From the NCBI GenBank assembly GCA_000799755.1, contig JUHI01000009.1, forward strand, positions 1-64,000: a DNA stretch of 64,000 nucleotides, given 5' to 3'. Under the pieces are notes generated by a model. The model saw only the letters and a list, made by a program, of their open reading frames with translations. It was not told where the DNA came from and made no database searches. Below are positions 17,143 to 25,737 of the stretch, piece after piece (position 1 is the first letter of the stretch; the number at the start of each line of letters is the position of its first letter). A program made the position numbers and the translations under genes. Source of the stretch: Martinezella tropici (lineage in GTDB: Bacteria; Pseudomonadota; Alphaproteobacteria; Rhizobiales; Rhizobiaceae).

Positions 17143-18357
17143 TCAGACGAACTGATCGATATAGGTGAGGATGCTGAAGAGGCCGTCCTTCGGGCCAGGA
17201 TTGGCCGGAAAATCCTCGGTGAAACGAAGATAGGCACGCGGCTTGCCGTCGTAGCTGCCGGTCTGCGGTGCCTCCCTTGACAGATGCTGCCGGATCGACT
17301 GCGGCAGAAGGTTTAGGGTGGCATCGTCGATGATCGGCTCGATGATGACTGGCTCGCCATTGAAGGCGATCGCTTCCGTCGCGGCGGTGGAGATGCCCGC
17401 CAGCTTCCGGATCTGGTCGTAGGATTCCGGCGGCAGCGGCGTCGGCAGGTAGGCCGCCATGCGGTGATACATGATGTAGGCTTCGACCCAGTTCTGCGCA
17501 TTGACGTGCAGGCTCATGGCGACCGCCTGACGCTGCAGCATGAATTCGGTGATGCGCGGCATCAGCGAGCCGCGATAGTCAGGTGGATAGCGATTATCGC
17601 GCAGCGCCTGCGAGGCGAGATATTCGAGGCCGCCCCTGTAGCTGTCCCACTGGAACATGCATTCCTTGTTGCCCTGCTGCAGGCGCGGATCGTTGGAGAC
17701 GGCGGTGACGCGGGCGAAAGGTTCCGGCATGAACAGCACGTCGGCCTTGTCCAGAGCGCGGGTCGTGTAGAGGAAGGCCCAGAAGATGAAGGGCGTCGGG
17801 CTGGAGATTGACTTCGTCAGAACGTCGCGCCGAATGATCATGAATTCGGGGAAGACGTGCTTGTCGAGAATGAATTCGAGCATCGAGCGGAAGTCGCCCT
17901 TGGTGTGACGCGTCGGATAGGAGAGGTGATAGAAAGGCTGCATGTCGCCGCCGCCCGGACGGCCATCGACCAGAAGCCACGGCGCCTGGATCATGCCGAT
18001 GTTCTTATCGTCCACCATGATGCGGAGATACTCGACCACCTTTTCCGGGATCAGCAGATCGTCGTCGCCAAGAAAGACCGCGTAGTGGCCGCGGGCTCGC
18101 TGCATGGCGAAGGCATAGTTGCTGAGGAAGCCGGAGTTGCTTGCCCGGCGATAGGCGCTGATTTCCGGATGATGCGAAATCGACTGGATGTAGGCGGCGG
18201 TCTCGTCCGTAGAACAATCGTCGACGACGACGATTTCGAAGGGAAGGCCCAGCCGGCGGAATTCCTCCAAGTGGAAATTGATGTTCCGCTCGAGCATGAA
18301 CTGACGGTTATAGGTCGGAACGCAGATCGAAAGGACGGGGACTTGGGCAGAAGACAT
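17143..18357 (-). CDS. Glycosyltransferase family 2
   Basis: A 404-residue protein with a GT2 (GT-A fold) domain at about residues 8-240: LSICVPTYNRQFMLERN for nucleotide binding, IVVVDDCSTDET, and FLGDDDLL as the metal-binding acidic motif. The C-terminal 150 residues are unassigned. I choose the ATG at 18357 (GGAG six bases upstream) over the GTG four codons earlier. The gene belongs to a glycan cluster with another GT2, a GT4 fusion, a DUF707 protein and glf. Donor and acceptor sugars are unknown. Confidence 0.88.
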   Translation of the reverse strand: MSSAQVPVLSICVPTYNRQFMLERNINFHLEEFRRLGLPFEIVVVDDCSTDETAAYIQSISHHPEISAYRRASNSGFLSNYAFAMQRARGHYAVFLGDDDLLIPEKVVEYLRIMVDDKNIGMIQAPWLLVDGRPGGGDMQPFYHLSYPTRHTKGDFRSMLEFILDKHVFPEFMIIRRDVLTKSISSPTPFIFWAFLYTTRALDKADVLFMPEPFARVTAVSNDPRLQQGNKECMFQWDSYRGGLEYLASQALRDNRYPPDYRGSLMPRITEFMLQRQAVAMSLHVNAQNWVEAYIMYHRMAAYLPTPLPPESYDQIRKLAGISTAATEAIAFNGEPVIIEPIIDDATLNLLPQSIRQHLSREAPQTGSYDGKPRAYLRFTEDFPANPGPKDGLFSILTYIDQFV

Positions 18358-18650
18358 CGATTTCTCCACAGTGCATCAACGCGATTCCATGCGCTGACTT
18401 TGATTTGAACATAGGACGGATTGCTTTCGCGGGGCTGGAGAGCTCTGATCGATTGGATTGCGGGAGACGCCCGCGATCCAGTTCAGTGCAAGTTCTGCTC
18501 CCTATGTTCCGGCAAGCGCATCCTGCGGTCCCGGCAGGAGGTGATTGCCCGTTTCGAGGTTGCCTCGCCCCGAAAAGCGGCTCATAGCCAGAGGCACATG
18601 GAGCGCCGATAGCCCCAGTTCGGCGTCCGTGTCAGAGTCAGGAGACCCCT

Positions 18651-19640
18651 GTGAGTAAAGTCAGCGTCATCATTCCCGCCTACAACGCGCAGGAATCCAT
18701 CGGCGAAACCATTGCCTCCGTTCTGGAGAACCGCGACGTCCTCGAAGTGATCGTGGTCGACGATATGTCGCGCGATGCCACCGCAATGATCGTCGAGCGA
18801 TACGCTCAAGGCGACCAGCGCGTGCGGCTGCTGCGCAATCCTCAAAATGGCGGGGCGGGGTACAGCCGGAATGCCGGCATGGCAGCTGCCCGTGGCGACT
18901 ACTACTATTTTCTCGACGCCGACGACATGCTGGCTCATCGCTCGATCGATGAGGTCGTCTACCACATAGAAGCCAACGCGTGCGATGTGATGGTGTTTCG
19001 CTATCGTTATGTTACCGACCGGAACGGCCGTCTCGATCCGATGCTGCCGATCGACAACGACGCCTGGCAGGCGCTGGTCGGCCATGCCGATATCGGCGTT
19101 TTCACGCTCGATCAGTGCAGCCGTCTGCTCTTCACTGTGAATTTCCCATGGAACAAGATCGTCAGCGCCAAGCTTTGCCAGGAGACGGGTCTCCGCTTCT
19201 CCGAGACCCGCGTCCACAATGACATCTACGCTCACTGGCATATCTATCTGCATGCCCGGAAGATCGGCATGATGAACCGCTACCTCATAGGCCATCGTGT
19301 TTATCAGGACGGCGCGCAACTTACGAACGTCTTCACGGAAAAGCGCTTCGAGGTGTTCAAGGCATTTGCAGAGGTCGAAGCGCTGTTTGCAAGCCAGCCT
19401 CGGATGAAAGAGGCCTATTATCAGTGGTTCCTCCGCAGCAAATTCGATTTGCTGGATTGGATCTATCCGCAATTGCCGTTCGATCTGAGGGAGCGTTTCT
19501 TCGCGCTGATCCGGCAATGCTACGAAGGATATGGCCAGGCAGACTATGAGAATGTGCGCAGGCAGTCGTTCGAAACCGCCGATATCGCGTTGAGACTGAA
19601 GCAGGCGCCGCATCTGGTACTTGGCAAGACGCCAAGGTAG
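18651..19640 (+). CDS. Glycosyltransferase family 2
   Basis: A 329-residue GT2 enzyme. The catalytic domain occupies about residues 1-210 with VSVIIPAYNAQESIGETIAS, VIVVDDMSRDAT and YYFLDADDML (metal-binding). The rest is helical. The start is a GTG after CAGGAG. The gene is divergent from the GT2 gene to its left, with 293 bases between them that show no recognisable coding feature, and converges with the GT4 fusion gene on a strong hairpin. It probably adds one residue to a surface polysaccharide. Confidence 0.88.
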   Translation: MSKVSVIIPAYNAQESIGETIASVLENRDVLEVIVVDDMSRDATAMIVERYAQGDQRVRLLRNPQNGGAGYSRNAGMAAARGDYYYFLDADDMLAHRSIDEVVYHIEANACDVMVFRYRYVTDRNGRLDPMLPIDNDAWQALVGHADIGVFTLDQCSRLLFTVNFPWNKIVSAKLCQETGLRFSETRVHNDIYAHWHIYLHARKIGMMNRYLIGHRVYQDGAQLTNVFTEKRFEVFKAFAEVEALFASQPRMKEAYYQWFLRSKFDLLDWIYPQLPFDLRERFFALIRQCYEGYGQADYENVRRQSFETADIALRLKQAPHLVLGKTPR

Positions 19641-19684
19641 CCGGCTAAGATACCGCTCGCTTCTGGATCTATTCGCAACAAAAG

Positions 19685-19723
19685 GAGAGGCGCCGCGGCA
19701 TGACCGCGGCGCCTCTCTTTCTG
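19685..19723. terminator. Strong bidirectional hairpin terminator
   Basis: AGAGGCGCCGCGG at 19686-19698 pairs perfectly with CCGCGGCGCCTCT at 19704-19716 around a 5-base loop, followed by TTTCTGTTTC. It lies between two convergent glycosyltransferase genes and can end transcription from the left; the minus side (CCTTTTG after the stem) could also serve. Confidence 0.8.
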
Positions 19724-19735
19724 TTTCAGGCTGGT

Positions 19736-21622
19736 TTATCGGATGGCGTCGAGTTCGTTCAGGTCCAACCCGTTTTCAAATTCGTCGCGGCTGTAGATCG
19801 CAAAATCAGCCTCGGTCGATTCCTTGAACTTGTACGGGTTTTCGACGAGCTTCAGCAATGTCCATTGCGGGAACCGGTTGGCGATATCCGTGGTGAACTT
19901 GCGATGGCGCACATGCGAAGCGCCGCGAATATCCGGGCCGTCAAAATTGGAGGCGTAGATGACGACATAGCGCTGGGGCAGGGAGAAAAGCTGGTCGAGA
20001 TAGTTGACGTAGATATTGTCGTCGATCAGGTGATAGAGGACGTCGAGCGACAGGGCGCAGTCGTAGGCGTCCTCATGCATTTCCCAATCCAGCGACTGAT
20101 CGCCCAGCCAGACGAAGTTGTAGTTCGTCTTGTCCCTGTACATCATCATCGTGCGTTCAATGACCGTCTTCGAGACATCGAAGCCGGTATAGCGGTCGAA
20201 CGAGAAATATTTCAGCTGGTTGCCATCGCCGGAGCCCATCTCCGCAAAGGATTTGAGCCCCTTCTTGCGGGCGAAGCTATTCAGGAATTGTCCCTTGTAA
20301 TTGGCGAGCACGTCGTAGGAACCGGCGCCGGAATTGCCGCCGTTGCGATAGCGTCCTTCCCAATAGCCGGTGGAGTCGAAGGAAGGGGAAGCCTCCGATC
20401 GCCGCATCGGCTGTTCCAGAGGCGTGACGGGGGCAAGCCGTTCCACGGACGGCGGCGGGACAGGCTGCGGCTGCGCCGGGTAGGGCTGCTGCAACGGCTG
20501 CATTGCCACCTCGGCAACCGGCATGGCCTCGCGAATCTGGTGCACCGATATCGCCTGCGTAATGGGTGCGGGCTGCGGGATTTGCGGTGCGGGCGCCGGT
20601 CGCTGAGCCAGCCAAAGCGGGACTGGCCGCTTCATATTCGAACCGGCCTTCTGTTCCAGCGAAGGCCAAGCCAACGGCTTTGCGACCTCCGCCACCCGAT
20701 CGCCCATGACGATATCGAGTTCGCGCAGCTGCTTGGCGAGCGGGAACTTCTCCTGGACATATTGCATCCACTGATGGGTCTGGCCGTTGACGATCTTTTC
20801 GACGGCTTCGTCCACCGACGAGAAGCGGATTTCATCGGGCCAGAACTCTTCCGCGCCGGGATAATCATGGACCACGGGCAGGGCGCCGACGGCCATGGCT
20901 TCGGCGATATTGTAGCCGAAGCTTTCATGCACGGAAGTCGACAAGATGACACCCTTGTCGGCGAGGAACGCCGGCATGTTGCGCTGCCAGCCGTGGAAAA
21001 ACACGTTGCGGGTGAGGCCGAGCTTTTCCGTCGTGCGCTTGAGATAGGGCATCATGACGAACTCTTCCTGCTCGCCGGCCACATGCAGCGTGTAGGAAGG
21101 GTCGCGTTTCACCAGCGCGTGCATGATCTGCAGGAAGAGCGGCTGATTCTTGCGCATGAAGGGCTTGGCGGCCCAGGCGATCTTCTTCTTGTCGAGCGAC
21201 GGGATCGGCTTGAACTTGTCGAGGTTGAGACCGTTCCACACGACATGGGTGCGCGTCTTCTGGGTAACGTGCGGCGCCCTGAGTTTCAGGACGCGCAGCA
21301 TGTCATGCGACACCAGAATCAGATCGTCGATGGCGCCGAAGTCGATGCGTTCGGGGAAATTCGATTCCACGATCTCGAAGCGATGCCAGCGCGCGATGAC
21401 GCGCTTGCCGAGGCGCTTGATATTCTGGTTGATCGCATGGACGAAGAGCTCGTTGCAGAATTCGAACCAGACGATATCGGCCCATTCCACAGCCGTCTCG
21501 ATCTCCTTCAAAGTGCTTGGCTGGATCGCCATGACTTCATAGGTCTTTGACAGATGTTGGAATATATCGCCGATGAAGCTATCGACTTCGATGATTATGG
21601 CCAGCTTTTTCTTCTGATGCAT
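19736..21622 (-). CDS. Fusion of a GT4-type glycosyltransferase and a SAM-dependent methyltransferase
   Basis: The 628-residue protein has three parts. Residues 1 to about 320 are GT-B/GT4-like, with WNGLNLDKFKPI, a donor-binding KPFMRKNQPLFLQIMHAL segment, and STSVHESFGYNIAEAMA as the E-x7-E region. A proline/glutamine-rich linker follows at about 338-412. Residues about 416 to the end form a methyltransferase-like domain with FAEMGSGDGNQLKYF as the SAM loop. Coupling sugar transfer to methylation in one chain suggests it caps or decorates a glycan. It is convergent with a GT2 gene and divergent from a DUF707 gene. Confidence 0.82.
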   Translation of the reverse strand: MHQKKKLAIIIEVDSFIGDIFQHLSKTYEVMAIQPSTLKEIETAVEWADIVWFEFCNELFVHAINQNIKRLGKRVIARWHRFEIVESNFPERIDFGAIDDLILVSHDMLRVLKLRAPHVTQKTRTHVVWNGLNLDKFKPIPSLDKKKIAWAAKPFMRKNQPLFLQIMHALVKRDPSYTLHVAGEQEEFVMMPYLKRTTEKLGLTRNVFFHGWQRNMPAFLADKGVILSTSVHESFGYNIAEAMAVGALPVVHDYPGAEEFWPDEIRFSSVDEAVEKIVNGQTHQWMQYVQEKFPLAKQLRELDIVMGDRVAEVAKPLAWPSLEQKAGSNMKRPVPLWLAQRPAPAPQIPQPAPITQAISVHQIREAMPVAEVAMQPLQQPYPAQPQPVPPPSVERLAPVTPLEQPMRRSEASPSFDSTGYWEGRYRNGGNSGAGSYDVLANYKGQFLNSFARKKGLKSFAEMGSGDGNQLKYFSFDRYTGFDVSKTVIERTMMMYRDKTNYNFVWLGDQSLDWEMHEDAYDCALSLDVLYHLIDDNIYVNYLDQLFSLPQRYVVIYASNFDGPDIRGASHVRHRKFTTDIANRFPQWTLLKLVENPYKFKESTEADFAIYSRDEFENGLDLNELDAIR

Positions 21623-21982
21623 CTTCTGCTACCGTAAATGAGACGAGTGGTTCTTAGTCTCGACCTGACGGACGACACGACCGACCTTCGTGTCCGCCGA
21701 GCACCGACGTTCTTGGCGATATTCCCAGCGCGATTGCCCCCGCGTAGAAATTCCAGCCCCAAGATTATGCCGGCCAACTTTCGCGAGGCTGGATTGTCCG
21801 AAATGCCTCCCCTCGGCGGCAGGCGACCTCCGATCTCCTCCACAAGCTTCGCAAAAGGAATAACGGCCAAAGTGCCGATCAAACGAGCTCGATCGCGAGC
21901 GAATCTCCGGGAGCCATATTGTCTGGCTGCTTTCCTCGGATCGGGCCGTTACCTGGGGTTCGGAATTTAGGGGACAGTCCAC
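21623..21982. other. Intergenic interval, no gene recognised
   Basis: This 360-base gap separates the divergent GT4-fusion and DUF707 genes. Open frames within it are short and have neither ribosome-binding sites nor recognisable protein sequence. It must hold the promoters of both neighbours; the plus-strand gene has GGGGA nine bases before its ATG. No clear repeat or hairpin was seen. Confidence 0.5.
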
Positions 21983-23122
21983 ATGTCATTGGCAGCGAAC
22001 AGCCTGCACACGCCCGCCTACGAAGCGCATCCGGCGAGCCAGATACAATGGTCCGATGCGCCGCCGGTGACCCAGGACATGTTGAGCGGCACATTCTGGG
22101 GCCTCGGCGACGTTAATCGCGGAATATTCTCACGCTTCATGGTCTTGGCGCCCGATGGCATGATCGGCAATTATTTCGATCCGGCCGTCGATTTCTGGCA
22201 TGTCATGGGCGGGCGCCTCTGCCTCATCGACAGGGATGGGTTGCCCTCCGTCATTTTCGATTCCGCTCATATCGAGGGCGGCAATCTCATGGCGCTTGCC
22301 GGGCGCGGCGTCATTGGGGGCGTCGATAGCACCTATCTGCTGGTGCCTGCCGATCACCCTCCGCATCCGCTGTTTTCGACGCCGTCAGGGGTCGAGCGCA
22401 AGGCCAAGTTTCTGGCGCAGCCTCAGGAAGGGCTGCGGCGCCCTAATCTCGTGGTCGTGCCGGCCGGTTCGAAATCGCTTCATCCGCGCTGGTTCGAGAA
22501 GATCGACGATGCATCGCGCAACTGGGATCTCTGCATCGGCTATTATGGCGCGGAGACGCCGGAGGTTTCCGGCAGCCCTTACGAATATCTGGCGCATATT
22601 CCGAAGACCAAGAAGTTCAAGATCATCTACGACCTCTTCCACGAAGGCAGCCCACTCTGGAACTACGAGCGAATCTGGCTGCCGGACGACGATCTGCTGT
22701 GTGACGGCGAAGACATCAACAGGATGTTTCACCTGTCGCACAAGCATGGTCTGGATCTGGCGCAACCATCGCTGAAGAAAGGGCCAGGCTCTTACCCGAA
22801 CCATCCCCTGACGGTTCAGCGGTCAAACAGCGTCGTGCGTTTCGAAGGGTTCGTTGAAATCATGTGCCCGGTCTTCTCGCGGCGCGCGCTGCATATCTGC
22901 ATCGAGTCCATGCGGGATGTCGAATCGGGATATGGCCTCGACCATCTCTGGCCGTCCTTCCTCGGCCGGCCGGCGGCACGCATGGGGATCATCGATGCCA
23001 TCTCTGTTGCCCACACCCGGCCGCTGGGCGCGACCTACAATGTCAATGCGGCTGTCGAAGAGCAGGCGGCACTGTTCAGGACCTATCAGTATACGCCCCT
23101 GCAATATGCCGGTGTCTGGTAA
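21983..23122 (+). CDS. DUF707 family protein, putative glycosyltransferase
   Basis: A 379-residue protein. From about residue 155 it shows the DUF707 pattern: NLVVVPAGSKSLHPRWFE, WDLCIGYYG near 185, and WLPDDDLL near 230, an acidic motif like the DxD of GT-A enzymes. An N-terminal 140-residue domain of unknown type precedes it. No signal peptide is visible. Its place next to glf and other glycosyltransferases supports a role in polysaccharide assembly. Reaction unproven. Confidence 0.7.
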   Translation: MSLAANSLHTPAYEAHPASQIQWSDAPPVTQDMLSGTFWGLGDVNRGIFSRFMVLAPDGMIGNYFDPAVDFWHVMGGRLCLIDRDGLPSVIFDSAHIEGGNLMALAGRGVIGGVDSTYLLVPADHPPHPLFSTPSGVERKAKFLAQPQEGLRRPNLVVVPAGSKSLHPRWFEKIDDASRNWDLCIGYYGAETPEVSGSPYEYLAHIPKTKKFKIIYDLFHEGSPLWNYERIWLPDDDLLCDGEDINRMFHLSHKHGLDLAQPSLKKGPGSYPNHPLTVQRSNSVVRFEGFVEIMCPVFSRRALHICIESMRDVESGYGLDHLWPSFLGRPAARMGIIDAISVAHTRPLGATYNVNAAVEEQAALFRTYQYTPLQYAGVW

Positions 23123-23274
23123 GCGTCCCGCATCTCTGTTCTCCAGCGACGGATCGGTCGATCCCGTCAGCGCAATTCTTTCCTTTGCGCTGACGTCTCC
23201 CGGATTGCCTGGTCTGACTGACGCATTCGGTTGCAGCCGCCATCAAGATTTGCCGGTACTGAAAGTTTGAAAGC

Positions 23275-24450
23275 ATGATCGATTTTTCGAAGGTAGACCT
23301 ATTGATCGTCGGCGCCGGGTTTTACGGTGCGACGATTGCGGAGCGCGTGGCGAACGAGCTGCAGAAGAACGTGCTGGTGATCGACCGACGCAGCCATATC
23401 GGCGGCAATGCCTATAGCGAATTTGATGGCGAGACCGGCATCGAGGTCCACCGTTATGGTGCGCATCTCTTCCACACGCCGAACGAAACGGTCTGGACCT
23501 ATCTCAACCGTTTCACGGCATTTACCGATTATAAGCACCGGGTCTATTCGACATATCGCGATCAGGTCTATTCGATGCCGATCAATCTCGGCACGATTTC
23601 TCAATTCTTCAACCGGCGTCTTTCTCCCGATGAGGCGCGGGCACTGATCGCCGAACAGGCGGCGGAAATGGCGGGCCGCCATCCGGCGAATCTCGAAGAG
23701 AAGGCGATTTCGCTGATCGGCCGGCCCTTGTACGAAGCGTTCATTCGCGGCTACACGGCCAAGCAATGGCAGACGGACCCGCGGGATCTTCCCGAACATA
23801 TCATCACGCGCCTGCCGGTCCGCTACACCTTCGACAATCGTTACTTCAACGACAAGTATGAAGGCTTGCCGGTCGACGGCTACACCGCGATTTTCGACAG
23901 GATGCTGAAGCATCCGAAGATCCAGATCGCCCTCGGCGTTGATTTCTTCTCGCTGAAATCCTCGCTGCCGGACGACCTGCCGATCGTCTATACCGGCCCG
24001 ATCGACCGCTATTTCGACTATTCCGAGGGCGAGCTTGGATGGCGCACCATCGACTTCGAGAGGGAGACGCTGAATACCGGCGATTTCCAGGGCATGGCGG
24101 TCATGAACTATGCCGATGAGGCTGTGCCTTACACCCGCATTCTCGAGTTCCGCCACTTCAATCCCGAGCGCAGCTACCAGAACGAGAAGACGGTCGTGGT
24201 GCGGGAATATTCACGCTCAGCCAAGCGCGCCGACGAGCCCTATTATCCGATCGACACGCGGCAGGACAAGGAAGTCTTCCTGCGCTATCGCGAGCGTGCG
24301 GAAGCGGAAGCGAATGTCCATTTCGGTGGCCGGCTCGGCACCTACCGCTATCTCGATATGCACCAGGCCATCGGCGCGGCTTTGAAGGCATTTGACAGCC
24401 GCATCGTTCCGCATTTCACCGAAGGCCGTGCCATCGGCGGTGAGAAATAG
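23275..24450 (+). CDS. glf: UDP-galactopyranose mutase
   Basis: Glf converts UDP-galactopyranose to UDP-galactofuranose using reduced FAD. The 391-residue protein opens with the FAD-binding LLIVGAGFYGATIAER, followed by RSHIGGNAYSE and RYGAHLFHTPN, which are diagnostic. The family residues IRGYTAKQWQTDP and EFRHFNPER are present. Length is standard. It suggests that the surface glycan made by this cluster contains galactofuranose. A strong hairpin terminator follows 85 bases after the stop. Confidence 0.96.
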   Translation: MIDFSKVDLLIVGAGFYGATIAERVANELQKNVLVIDRRSHIGGNAYSEFDGETGIEVHRYGAHLFHTPNETVWTYLNRFTAFTDYKHRVYSTYRDQVYSMPINLGTISQFFNRRLSPDEARALIAEQAAEMAGRHPANLEEKAISLIGRPLYEAFIRGYTAKQWQTDPRDLPEHIITRLPVRYTFDNRYFNDKYEGLPVDGYTAIFDRMLKHPKIQIALGVDFFSLKSSLPDDLPIVYTGPIDRYFDYSEGELGWRTIDFERETLNTGDFQGMAVMNYADEAVPYTRILEFRHFNPERSYQNEKTVVVREYSRSAKRADEPYYPIDTRQDKEVFLRYRERAEAEANVHFGGRLGTYRYLDMHQAIGAALKAFDSRIVPHFTEGRAIGGEK

Positions 24451-24533
24451 AGAGCGGCAGGCGCGAATTCACTTTCGGCATGGTTTGAAGATGCTGCCGA
24501 GCGAAAGTCTTTATGGAAGTAATTGAATAATAA

Positions 24534-24568
24534 AGAGAAAGCCCGGTTGCCGGGCTTTCTTTCGTTTC
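24534..24568 (+). terminator. Rho-independent terminator after glf
   Basis: AGAAAGCCCGG at 24536-24546 and CCGGGCTTTCT at 24550-24560 form a perfect 11-bp stem with a 3-base loop, followed by TTCGTTTCG. It also lies just behind the stop of the minus-strand methyltransferase gene and may work for both. Confidence 0.85.
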
Positions 24569-24569
24569 G

Positions 24570-25583
24570 TTACGACCGTCTGCGGCGCTCGCGTGAGGGT
24601 GCGGCGCCGCCTTCGTTAGCGGTCTTGTTGCGCAGCGGACCGATCCGTTCGATGATCGTCTCCAATGTCGGGCGCGGGCCGGGGACGTAGCTGTCCAGCG
24701 CCTGCCGCATCGCGGCCAGATGGTCGCAGGACGTGCCACAGCAGCCGCCGATGATCTTGGCGCCGGCATCGCGTGCAAGGCGGGCATAGTCGGCCATCAG
24801 CGGCGGCGTGCCGGAGTAGTGGATCTCGGCGCCGCGATATTCGGGAATGCCGCAATTGCCCTTCACGACAACGATCGCTGCGGGGTCGGCTTCGGTCATG
24901 TCGAGGAGGCTCGACAGGATGTCGGAAGCGCCGACACCGCAATTGGCGCCGACTGCGAGCGGTCCTGCGCCGATATCGGTGGCGACGGCATGGATGTCCT
25001 TCGGATGCAGACCCATCATCGTCTTGCCGGCGGTATCGAAGGAGCCGGTATAGGTGTAGGGCAGGCCGACCTTGGCGGCGGCCTCGGCTGCGGCGCGGAT
25101 TTCGTCCGGAGAAGACATGGTTTCGATCCAGGCGACATCGGCGCCGCCGGCCTGAAGACCTTCCATCTGCTCGACGAAGGCCGCAACGGCATCTTCGTAG
25201 GTCAAGGCGCCAAGCGGTATCAGCAGTTCGCCCGTCGGGCCGACGGAGCCGGCGACGATGACCTTGCGGTCAGCCTTGTCGGCAACGGCGCGAGCTATTT
25301 CCGCCGCCGTCTTGTTGAGGCTGTGCACGCGATCCTGTGCATGATGCAGTTTCAGGCGATGACGGGTGCCGCCGAAGGTATTGGTGAGGATGATGTCGGC
25401 GCCGGCGTCGACGAAATCCTGATGCAGCTTCGAGATCCGGTCCGGATGCTGTTCGTTCCAGAGTTCGGGCGCTTCACCCGCCTCCAGGCCCATGGCGAAG
25501 AGGTTGGTGCCCGTTGCGCCGTCGGCAAGCAGAACGCCCTTTTCGGCAAGAAGATCGGTCAAGGGATTGATGGCGACGGTCAT
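24570..25583 (-). CDS. bmt: Homocysteine S-methyltransferase, betaine-homocysteine type (Bmt)
   Basis: The 337-residue protein belongs to the zinc-dependent homocysteine methyltransferase (BHMT/MmuM) family: LLADGATGTNLFA at the start, VAGSVGPTGEL near 130, and zinc ligands in GANCGVG and GGCCGTS. In rhizobia such enzymes take a methyl from glycine betaine to make methionine. An importer for quaternary amines lies just upstream, supporting this choice over S-methylmethionine. The C-terminus ends in an arginine-rich tail (APSRERRRRS), like several corrinoid-system proteins at 6-15 kb. I place the start at the ATG at 25583, with GAGG seven bases upstream. Confidence 0.82.
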   Translation of the reverse strand: MTVAINPLTDLLAEKGVLLADGATGTNLFAMGLEAGEAPELWNEQHPDRISKLHQDFVDAGADIILTNTFGGTRHRLKLHHAQDRVHSLNKTAAEIARAVADKADRKVIVAGSVGPTGELLIPLGALTYEDAVAAFVEQMEGLQAGGADVAWIETMSSPDEIRAAAEAAAKVGLPYTYTGSFDTAGKTMMGLHPKDIHAVATDIGAGPLAVGANCGVGASDILSSLLDMTEADPAAIVVVKGNCGIPEYRGAEIHYSGTPPLMADYARLARDAGAKIIGGCCGTSCDHLAAMRQALDSYVPGPRPTLETIIERIGPLRNKTANEGGAAPSRERRRRS

Positions 25584-25620
25584 GGCGTATCCTCGAATAC
25601 ATCGGGTGTTATATGTAGAT

Positions 25621-25636
25621 ATAAACATTTCTTTAT
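25621..25636. promoter_or_regulatory. Candidate operator upstream of the homocysteine methyltransferase
   Basis: ATAAACATTTCTTTAT is an imperfect palindrome (ATAAA...TTTAT) in an AT-rich tract 38 bases before the start of the minus-strand gene. Its form resembles sites of small ArsR-type regulators of methionine metabolism, but which protein binds is unknown. No SAM riboswitch was recognised in the short leader. Confidence 0.35.
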
Positions 25637-25690
25637 GTGAAGACAACTGCGAGATGGGGCTATCTGATGTCGCTGCAGCGCCGTCGCAGA

Positions 25691-25718
25691 GAAAAGCGCC
25701 CTGATGAGGGCGCTTTTC
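25691..25718 (-). terminator. Terminator of the quaternary-amine importer operon
   Basis: GAAAAGCGCCC at 25691-25701 and GGGCGCTTTTC at 25708-25718 form a perfect 11-bp stem with a 6-base loop, 20 bases after the stop of the minus-strand ATPase gene. The stem supplies its own T-stretch on the minus strand. Confidence 0.8.
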
Positions 25719-25737
25719 CACTCGGATAACGATGGCT

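Noticed and set aside
18421..18612. 63-codon frame with CKFCSLC between two GT2 genes
   Set aside because: No start signal and no similarity recognised; it lies in the shared promoter interval.
19700..21550. 616-codon plus-strand frame opposite the GT4-methyltransferase fusion
   Set aside because: Antisense shadow of a high-GC gene; the minus-strand protein has clear motifs and the plus frame has none.
25584..25690. Possible SAM riboswitch ahead of the homocysteine methyltransferase
   Set aside because: The leader is short and lacks the conserved SAM-II blocks; only an AT-rich palindrome is present.
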